Source: Moraxella lacunata
GTDB taxonomy: Bacteria; Pseudomonadota; Gammaproteobacteria; Pseudomonadales; Moraxellaceae
DNA: 12,007 nucleotides
NCBI RefSeq assembly: GCF_002027545.1
Contig: NZ_MXAN01000035.1
Coordinates: forward strand, 1-12,007
Reading direction: 5' to 3'
Shown one piece after another: positions 7,238 through 12,007 of the stretch. The translations under genes and the position numbers were made by a program. The notes below the pieces were generated by a model, which had not been told where the DNA came from, did not search any database, and saw only the letters and a list, made by a program, of their open reading frames with translations. How positions within the stretch are numbered: the first letter of the stretch is position 1; every line of letters begins with the position of its first letter.

Positions 7238-8635
7238 ATGAGCGATTTACACCTTTATAACACCCTATCGGCACAAAAAGAGCGGTTTGTTCCTATCCAT
7301 GACGGCAAAGTGGGTATGTACGTCTGTGGCATGACGGTGTATGATTATTGTCATATCGGACACGCTCGGGTCATGGTGAGTTTTGATGTGATTTATCGTT
7401 GGTTGTCTCGTTATTTTGAGGTAAACTACGTCCGCAACATCACCGACATTGACGACAAAATCATCAAACGAGCAAACGAAAACGGCGAAACCATTGGCGA
7501 GCTGACCGAGCGTTTTATCAAAGCCATGCACGAAGATGCCGACCGTTTGGGGTGCTTACGTCCGACCAGCGAACCCAAAGCAACCGACCACATTCCGCAG
7601 ATGCTGGATATGATAAATACCTTAGAGTCCAAAGACTTAGCCTATCAAGGGGCAAGTGGCGATGTGTATTATAAGGTGGCAAATTTCCCTGACTATGGCA
7701 AGCTCTCCAAACGCAAACTTGCCGATATGCAAGCAGGGGCAAGGGTTGAGACGGTGGACGACAAGGACAACCCTTTTGATTTTGTGCTGTGGAAATCTGC
7801 CAAACCGTCCGAACCGCATTGGCAAAGTCCGTGGGGCTTGGGTCGCCCTGGCTGGCACATTGAGTGCAGTGCGATGAGTACCTGCTGTTTGGGCGAGAGT
7901 TTTGACATTCATGGCGGTGGGCATGATTTGCAGTTTCCGCACCACGAAAACGAGATTGCCCAAAGCGAAGGGGCGACAGGCAAACAATACGCCAACAACT
8001 GGCTACACGTTGGTTTTGTCAATGTGGACGGCGAAAAAATGAGCAAATCCTTAAACAACTTCTTTACCATTCGTGAAGTGTTGCAGGATTTTCATGCCGA
8101 GACCATTCGCTTTTTTATCCTATCTAGCCATTATCGCAGTCCGATTAACTTCTCAGATACCGCCCTAAAAGAAAGCCACACCGCCTTATCACGCCTATAT
8201 CACGCCCTAAAACCGTTTGACGTGGTAGGCACGGACGAGACAGCGTGGGGAAGCGAGTACGGGCAAGCCTTTGTGCGTGCGATGAATGACGACTTTAATA
8301 CAGCCCAAGCGGTGAGTATCTTGTTTGAGATTGCAGGCGAGATAAATAAAGCGGTCAAGGCAGGCGACACAGCAGGCGGGCTACAATTTGCCGTGATATT
8401 AAAGACCTTGGCGAGCGTGTTAAACATCGCTCAAACCGCCCCCCAAGCCTTTTTGCAAGCCCAAATTGGCGATGAGAGTATTTCCGAGAGTGAGATTTTG
8501 GCGATGATTGATAAACGCAAACAAGCCAAAGCCGATAAGGATTTTGCCCTTGCCGACCAAATCCGTGCCGAGCTAAAAGAAAAAGGCGTGGAGCTAGAAG
8601 ACAGCAGGGCAGGGACAAGCTGGCGGAGAATTTAG
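7238..8635 (+). CDS. cysS: Cysteinyl-tRNA synthetase
   Basis: CysRS charges tRNA-Cys with cysteine using ATP in the cytoplasm, an essential step of translation. The 465-residue product has the usual length. It has the class I HIGH motif at 39-42 (in YCHIGHARV) and KMSKS at 267-271 ([12 protein letters not shown]). The zinc ligands expected for the family are Cys30, Cys210 (GWHIEC), His235 and Glu239 (FPHHENE). The anticodon-binding C-terminus ends in the typical [19 protein letters not shown] precedes the ATG by about seven bases. All catalytic residues are intact. It sits alone between two WG-repeat genes of opposite orientation, with no functional link evident. Confidence 0.98.
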   Translation: MSDLHLYNTLSAQKERFVPIHDGKVGMYVCGMTVYDYCHIGHARVMVSFDVIYRWLSRYFEVNYVRNITDIDDKIIKRANENGETIGELTERFIKAMHEDADRLGCLRPTSEPKATDHIPQMLDMINTLESKDLAYQGASGDVYYKVANFPDYGKLSKRKLADMQAGARVETVDDKDNPFDFVLWKSAKPSEPHWQSPWGLGRPGWHIECSAMSTCCLGESFDIHGGGHDLQFPHHENEIAQSEGATGKQYANNWLHVGFVNVDGEKMSKSLNNFFTIREVLQDFHAETIRFFILSSHYRSPINFSDTALKESHTALSRLYHALKPFDVVGTDETAWGSEYGQAFVRAMNDDFNTAQAVSILFEIAGEINKAVKAGDTAGGLQFAVILKTLASVLNIAQTAPQAFLQAQIGDESISESEILAMIDKRKQAKADKDFALADQIRAELKEKGVELEDSRAGTSWRRI

Positions 8636-8655
8636 ATTATTTTTGAGTTTGGTGG

Positions 8656-8671
8656 GGTGCGTATTAGCACC
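8656..8671 (+). other. Small hairpin downstream of cysS
   Basis: GGTGC-GTATTA-GCACC forms a five-pair stem 20 bases after the cysS stop. There is no T run, so it is at best a weak terminator or RNA 3' end structure. A degenerate relative (GGCACGCCCTAATAGCACC) lies near 5985-6003. Confidence 0.3.
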
Positions 8672-8708
8672 TTACGTCCAACTAATTAATGATAATTTTG
8701 AATAGATT

Positions 8709-8736
8709 TGTAGGGGTAAATTGCAATTTGCCCTTG
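8709..8736 (+). repeat. REP-like interspersed palindrome, copy 2
   Basis: TTGTAGGGGTAAATTGCAAT continues as TTGCCCTTG. It shares the flanks TTGTAGGG and GCCCTTG and the core AATTGCAATT with the reverse complement of the copy at 3865-3892. The changed bases are partly compensated, so the stem is kept. It lies in the leader region before the WG gene at 8786. Confidence 0.6.
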
Positions 8737-8785
8737 TAAATTATCAAATTTAGATTCTTTGGTTAATGGATAAAAGAGAATATCA

Positions 8786-9739
8786 ATGAAATATCTATTT
8801 TGGTTGTGTGGTATTGGTTTGGCTTTTGGTGTGGCAAATGTGGCAAATGCCGATGAGTTTGATGCGTCATGTGTTAAACCAACCACACAAATTCCCTTTA
8901 CTTATCAAGAATGCCTAAATCAAAAAGGCGTGGCACGAGTGGGTAATATGGTGCAAACGCCATTTGGCGACTTTCCTTATCCGATTGGGCTGATTGACAA
9001 GACAGGCAAGCTTATTTTACCTGCACTTTATCATGAGATTGATTTTCCTGATGATTGGGCGTATGACAGTAACACAGAGCCAAGCGATGTGCTGATTGTG
9101 GTTACGCAAAGAAACAGTCAAGAATCAATGTTTGGTAAGCTCGGTAAAAATGACACTTTTGGGCTTGTCAATGAACAAGGCGAGTTTGTCGTGCCAATGG
9201 GATTTTATGATGACATCGGTGGTTTTTATCGTGGTTTGTCAAGGGTAGCAAAGGACGGTAAATACGGTTATATAGATAGCCGTGCAAGCGTTGTCATTCC
9301 TGTTGTTTATGATTATGCTAGGTTGTCTTTTATAGACGGTTTTGCGAGTGTAAAGGGGCAAGGCAAATATGGTATTATTGACAAACAAAATCGCTCCGTC
9401 ATTGCTTTTATTTATGACGGTGCAGAAGTTTTATCAGAGCGATTATTTGCCGTTGCCAAAGATGAACAGTACGCCCTGATGAGTCCTGACGGCAAATTTT
9501 TGTCCGATTATCAATATGAGATGATCATGCCAGCGTATTATGGGGATACTTATGTCGTACGACAACAGGGCAAATATGGCTTAATCAATGAGCAAGCCGA
9601 AGTGTTGATAGCGCCCAAATATGATTATGTTGGCGTGGATTTTGAGAAAACCTATGCCGATGATAATACAGATGATAAGATATATTTTAAAGCAGAGCTT
9701 GGCGATAGTACCGAGAGTTTTGCTATCACTCGTAAATAA
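8786..9739 (+). CDS. Secreted WG-repeat protein (shorter paralogue)
   Basis: This 317-residue protein has a signal peptide ending in ANVANA (about residue 22) and is probably periplasmic or exported. The N-terminal block (CVKPTTQIPF, ARVGNMVQTPFG, YPIGLIDKTGKL, YHEI) matches the paralogue at 6011. Regular WG-repeat motifs follow: FGLVNE (125-130), KYGYID (159-164), KYGIID (194-199), QYALMS (228-233) and KYGLIN (263-268). The repeat spacing of about 35 residues is typical of the family. AGAG precedes the ATG by about eight bases. The gene at 9743 follows after three bases, suggesting a two-gene operon. Its function is unknown; a beta-rich binding scaffold is the family expectation. Confidence 0.87.
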   Translation: MKYLFWLCGIGLAFGVANVANADEFDASCVKPTTQIPFTYQECLNQKGVARVGNMVQTPFGDFPYPIGLIDKTGKLILPALYHEIDFPDDWAYDSNTEPSDVLIVVTQRNSQESMFGKLGKNDTFGLVNEQGEFVVPMGFYDDIGGFYRGLSRVAKDGKYGYIDSRASVVIPVVYDYARLSFIDGFASVKGQGKYGIIDKQNRSVIAFIYDGAEVLSERLFAVAKDEQYALMSPDGKFLSDYQYEMIMPAYYGDTYVVRQQGKYGLINEQAEVLIAPKYDYVGVDFEKTYADDNTDDKIYFKAELGDSTESFAITRK

Positions 9740-9742
9740 ATC

Positions 9743-10213
9743 ATGACAAAACCCATTTATAAACAAATCATTACCTATATCATCGCCTTGTTATTGGTGG
9801 GTGGTAGTGCATTTTTGGCAAATGATGTGATGACATTTGGCGGGCTGATGGTGTTGGGTGTAATGATGTTTGTGATGACTGCTTATATTATCTTTGCCAA
9901 AGAAGCTAAACAGGTCGCTGACGGTATTTTTGCCGTGCTGTTTTTTGTGGTGGGGTTTTGGGTGTTTTGGTTTGGTGGTACTTTATTTGCCTTTTTATTT
10001 GGCTCTAACTGCTTTATCGATGATGCTGGAATACAACTCTGTGTCATGCCAACGGGTCATATGTTGGTAGGATTTGTTATTGCATTTATCGCCACGCCTT
10101 TGTCTTGGCGGTTTTATAAAACCAAACGCACTCAAAGAAATGAAATGATATGGCTGTTGGCGATAATGGTTGGTTGGGCGATGGGGCTATTGATAAATGT
10201 GTTGGGGGTGTAG
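9743..10213 (+). CDS. Five-helix membrane protein of unknown function
   Basis: I do not recognise this 156-residue protein. Hydrophobic segments near 8-26, 30-52, 59-87, 104-121 and 134-154 suggest five membrane helices. A charged loop (FAKEAKQVAD) follows the second, and an extra-membrane loop with two cysteines (Cys90, Cys100) lies between the third and fourth. Another basic loop, YKTKRTQRNE, lies before the last helix. The ATG is three bases after the stop of the WG-repeat gene and has no ribosome site of its own, so translation is probably coupled. The pairing may mean that it works with the WG protein, but that is inference. Confidence 0.75.
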   Translation: MTKPIYKQIITYIIALLLVGGSAFLANDVMTFGGLMVLGVMMFVMTAYIIFAKEAKQVADGIFAVLFFVVGFWVFWFGGTLFAFLFGSNCFIDDAGIQLCVMPTGHMLVGFVIAFIATPLSWRFYKTKRTQRNEMIWLLAIMVGWAMGLLINVLGV

Positions 10214-10295
10214 TGGTTTATTGTTTAGTGATATTAACAGTTTTATGTTATTTTCTATGAGTGATTTTAATGCATAAAACCGAATAATAAAAATG

Positions 10296-11010
10296 TTAAT
10301 TTTCAACATCTATTTGACTATTAAAAATTTGATACAGCTCGTCTTTCTTTTTTGGGTCTGGTATTTCATCTAATAAATCTTTTGATTTTTGAATATACGC
10401 TACATTTCCAGCATTTATTTCAGCCAAATAGTAAGACAAAATTTCTTTTGGGCTGTCTTTTTTGTTATAGTTATTTTTCTTAATTTCTTCTTTTGCTTTT
10501 TTGGCAACATGAGAAAAGCAATTTGTTATCTTATCATTGTCGTAATCATTGATTTTCATGAGTTGGCATTTATAAATAAGCAACCAATGATCGGGGTTAT
10601 CCCTAAGAACTTCATCAATAAAATCTATGGCTTTATGAACATCTGCTAATGCATATATTTGCAATAATGCTTTGTACTTTTCATTCTCATCATTCATGCG
10701 ATTTGCTTCTGGTACCAAGTCCAACAATAACCTTTTCGTTTTTTCGTTATCATCAATGACGCCATTTATTGCGATGTCATTTATTTTTTGTATAACATAA
10801 CGGTCGTACTCGTCTGTACTGGCAACATTAATTTCCGAAACGACATGATGTTCAGTTTTATCATAACCGCAAGATAACAATGAGGTCATTAATATTGCTA
10901 CAATAATAAATCTCTTTCCAAACTAAAAATAAACCCTTATAAGTATTGGGGTTGAAGTTTTTAAAAATCCATAAAAATCAGGGTTTGGAAAGAAGTCTAA
11001 TAAATTTCAT
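10296..11010 (-). pseudogene. Lipoprotein gene interrupted in its signal peptide by a miniature IS
   Basis: The original start lies at 11010: GGAG, eight bases, then ATGAAATTTATTA, after which an 86-bp element (10912-10997) intervenes. Removing the element and one copy of the flanking 8-base repeat restores, in frame, MKFIIVAILMTSLLSC followed by GYDKTEHH. This is a full lipoprotein signal with lipobox LLSC and a 204-residue precursor. As it stands, translation from 11010 gives only MKFIRLLSKP and stops inside the element. The internal ATG at 10889 would make a protein with a stub leader, MTSLLSC, unlikely to be exported. The mature part is charged, helical and Asn/Lys-rich, with segments like YKALLQIYALADVHKAIDFI reminiscent of tetratricopeptide repeats. 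I do not recognise the family. Base composition is AT-richer than in neighbouring genes. Confidence 0.85.
10904..11005 (-). mobile_element. 86-bp MITE-like IS5 derivative with 8-bp target repeats
   Basis: The element proper spans 10912-10997. Read on the minus strand it starts GACTTCTTTCCAAACCC and ends AGTTTGGAAAGAG, i.e. the IS left end joined to a right end like that at 261-271. Its first 46 bases match the IS end at 11962-12007 at 43 positions, the three differences being transitions. It is flanked by TAATAAAT on both sides (10904-10911 and 10998-11005). It codes for nothing and is an internally deleted copy that could be moved only by a related transposase. The last three bases of the expected right end (GTC) seem to be missing. 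Confidence 0.85.
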
Positions 11011-11104
11011 TATATTTTCTCCGTATTTATATAAAATTCATATATGGCAGGGCTTGCGATGGGAGATATCCAATCTGTATTAAATTTATTTGGTGTGCCT
11101 ACCA

Positions 11105-11446
11105 TCAACGACCAAATCTCATCAGTGCTTGTTTGCTCGGGTCGCAGTCGCCATCACGCACATCTACGACAGTTACCCCTTCATCGATAAAAGTATGAGC
11201 CGAACAGCGATTGCCAAAGGTTTTTGTAAATTGTTGTCCGTTCTGCTTGAGGGTGGCACACACAGGTATGTATTCCATGGTGCAATGTTGTATGGGCTTT
11301 TTTAGTTTTGGCATGCCATGATTAAAAGGCACGTCATCATGAGTGGGTTGGGAGATGGTAGTGGGGGCAGAAGAGGTGCTAGGCGTAGAGCAGGCGGTAA
11401 TGGACAGCACCATGCCTAGTGCCAAAATAAGATGTTGGGTTTTCAT
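11105..11446 (-). CDS. Kazal-like protease-inhibitor lipoprotein (copy 1)
   Basis: This 113-residue precursor has a lipoprotein signal with the lipobox Cys at residue 19 (SITAC). Ser follows the Cys, so outer-membrane sorting is expected. A Ser/Thr/Pro-rich linker leads to one Kazal-like domain with four cysteines at 55, 63, 81 and 101. The reactive loop reads CTMEYIPVC and the second half has KTFGNRC. By alignment to ovomucoid third domains, P1 is Met57. The C1-C5 disulfide of classical Kazal domains is absent, as in many bacterial members. The likely role is inhibition of host or competitor serine proteases at the cell surface; this is inferred. GGA lies nine bases before the ATG. It is a tandem duplicate of the gene at 11599. 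Confidence 0.85.
   Translation of the reverse strand: MKTQHLILALGMVLSITACSTPSTSSAPTTISQPTHDDVPFNHGMPKLKKPIQHCTMEYIPVCATLKQNGQQFTKTFGNRCSAHTFIDEGVTVVDVRDGDCDPSKQALMRFGR
11196..11242 (+). repeat. 47-bp direct repeat, copy 1 (in Kazal gene 1)
   Basis: A 47-base stretch starting TGAGCCGAACAGCG and ending TTGTCCGTT is identical to 11657-11703. It encodes the conserved centre of both Kazal domains. Recombination between the copies would delete 461 bases and leave one fused gene. Confidence 0.9.
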
Positions 11447-11510
11447 TCTTGTATTCCAAAATAGGGTGAGGGTTGATGTGATGATGTCTGGTTATTGACT
11501 GTTATTGATA

Positions 11511-11558
11511 GGGTATGTACCATTGATGGTATTGGCTTGATGATGGTTGAGCATACCC
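11511..11558. promoter_or_regulatory. Nested inverted repeats upstream of Kazal gene 1
   Basis: GGGTATG (11511-11517) pairs with CATACCC (11552-11558). Inside, TACCATTGATGGTA (11518-11531) is itself a palindrome with a 6-base arm. They lie about 65-112 bases before the ATG of copy 1. They could be an operator or a structured leader; no clear -35/-10 pair was found in this gap. Confidence 0.35.
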
Positions 11559-11575
11559 CAGATGTTTTATGGTGC

Positions 11576-11597
11576 GTACCAAGTACTTGCTTGGTAC
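11576..11597 (-). terminator. Perfect hairpin just after Kazal gene 2 (possible terminator)
   Basis: GTACCAAG (11576-11583) and CTTGGTAC (11590-11597) form a perfect eight-pair stem with a six-base loop, one base beyond the stop of the minus-strand gene. No T run follows, so it is more likely an mRNA-protecting or attenuating structure than a classical terminator. Confidence 0.45.
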
Positions 11598-11598
11598 C

Positions 11599-11865
11599 TT
11601 ATTCACACGCCCCATCATCTACCTTGATGACTTTGGTATCTTTTGGGATAAAACTGTGAGCCGAACAGCGATTGCCAAAGGTTTTTGTAAATTGTTGTCC
11701 GTTTTGTTCAAGCGTGGCACATACAGGCATATATTCCATCGTGCAAACGGGCTGTTCGACATCAAGCGTGGGCTTTGAGGTGGTGGATGTATTGGTGTTA
11801 TCCGTAGTGTTTGGGGCGGTGCAAGCGTTTAATACTAAGGCACAGGTAAGAATAAAGTGTCTCAT
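11599..11865 (-). CDS. Kazal-like protease-inhibitor lipoprotein (copy 2)
   Basis: This 88-residue precursor has the lipobox Cys at residue 15 (VLNAC) and Thr at the next position, consistent with outer-membrane retention. A short Thr/Asn/Ser-rich linker is followed by a Kazal-like domain with cysteines at 41, 49, 67 and 87, the same spacing (8, 18, 20) as copy 1. The loop CTMEYMPVC places Met43 at P1. The linker and the last third differ from copy 1 while the core is nearly identical in DNA, so duplication was followed by divergence outside the inhibitory core. A good promoter lies upstream and GGA stands seven bases before the ATG. It is likely surface-exposed; the target protease is unknown. 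Confidence 0.85.
   Translation of the reverse strand: MRHFILTCALVLNACTAPNTTDNTNTSTTSKPTLDVEQPVCTMEYMPVCATLEQNGQQFTKTFGNRCSAHSFIPKDTKVIKVDDGACE
11657..11703 (+). repeat. 47-bp direct repeat, copy 2 (in Kazal gene 2)
   Basis: Identical over 47 bases to 11196-11242, in the same orientation; it covers the codons around the KTFGNRCSAH segment of the domain. Confidence 0.9.
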
Positions 11866-11909
11866 AATTAGTCCAAAGTTGGTCTGTATTGGATGGGATG
11901 GTAAGCCCT

Positions 11910-11938
11910 ATTATAAATCATAAAAAAACATTTGCCAA
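11910..11938 (-). promoter_or_regulatory. Near-consensus sigma-70 promoter for the Kazal genes
   Basis: On the minus strand, TTGGCA (11938-11933), a 17-base spacer, and a perfect TATAAT (11915-11910) lie 45 bases before the ATG of Kazal gene 2. The hexamers are the same pair as the promoter at 4739. Expression is likely to be strong and constitutive. It is only about 20 bases from the IS end. Confidence 0.7.
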
Positions 11939-11961
11939 ATCGGATAATCTGGCGTATAATA

Positions 11962-12007
11962 GACTTCTTTCCAAACCCCGATTTTTGTGGATTTTTAAAA
12001 ACCTCAA
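11962..12007 (+). mobile_element. Left end of an IS5-family element (runs off the window)
   Basis: GACTTCTTTCCAAACCCCGA marks the start of a terminal sequence that matches the miniature element at 10952-10997 (inverted) at 43 of 46 positions. The preceding bases, TATAATA, resemble the target found at the other insertions. Whether this is a full IS or another short derivative cannot be seen here. Confidence 0.75.

Noticed and set aside
7637..7987. 116-residue minus-strand frame inside cysS, and other long frames antisense to cysS and lon
   Set aside because: All overlap strongly conserved coding sequence, lack ribosome sites and resemble no known family.
10296..10889. 197-residue protein starting MTSLLSC as the natural gene product
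   Set aside because: The true start and leader lie beyond the miniature element at 11010; this ATG is in the middle of the former signal peptide.
11004..11104. A further small gene between the miniature element and Kazal gene 1
   Set aside because: The stretch is AT-rich and is explained by the upstream region and ribosome site of the interrupted lipoprotein gene; no supported frame was seen.
11090..11778. Plus-strand frames sharing SRTAIAKGFCKLLSVL at both Kazal loci
   Set aside because: The similarity is the antisense shadow of the duplicated Kazal core. The minus-strand proteins have signal peptides and conserved cysteines.

Overview
The window looks like a stretch of chromosome from a gammaproteobacterium of the Moraxellaceae, most likely Moraxella. 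This is inferred from the moderate-to-low GC, the housekeeping proteins (Lon, YiaA, CmoM, CysS), the IS5-type insertion sequences and the small Kazal-type and WG-repeat surface proteins. No species can be fixed from the sequence alone.

Layout. 1-274 is the right end of an IS5-family insertion sequence, which cuts off a WG-repeat lipoprotein gene (275-537, minus). Next come lon (minus), the divergent yiaA (plus), cmoM (minus) and a proline/lysine-repeat lipoprotein (plus) split by a 22-bp tandem duplication. cysS (plus) follows, bracketed by two related WG-repeat secreted proteins (6011-7138 minus; 8786-9739 plus), the second closely followed by a five-helix membrane protein. The right end holds a lipoprotein gene (10296-11010, minus) broken near its start codon by an 86-bp miniature IS derivative, then two tandem Kazal-like protease-inhibitor lipoproteins (minus), then the left end of another copy of the same IS family, which runs off the window.

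Theme. lon, cmoM, yiaA and cysS are ordinary core genes. The genes between them are mostly secreted or lipid-anchored envelope proteins, and at least three are inactivated: one by an IS plus a frameshift in a C6 tract, one by a 22-bp duplication, and one by a MITE. The active-looking accessory cargo is the pair of Kazal lipoproteins, whose reactive-site loop resembles that of avian ovomucoid third domains, and the WG-repeat proteins. No CRISPR array, tRNA or rRNA gene was recognised.
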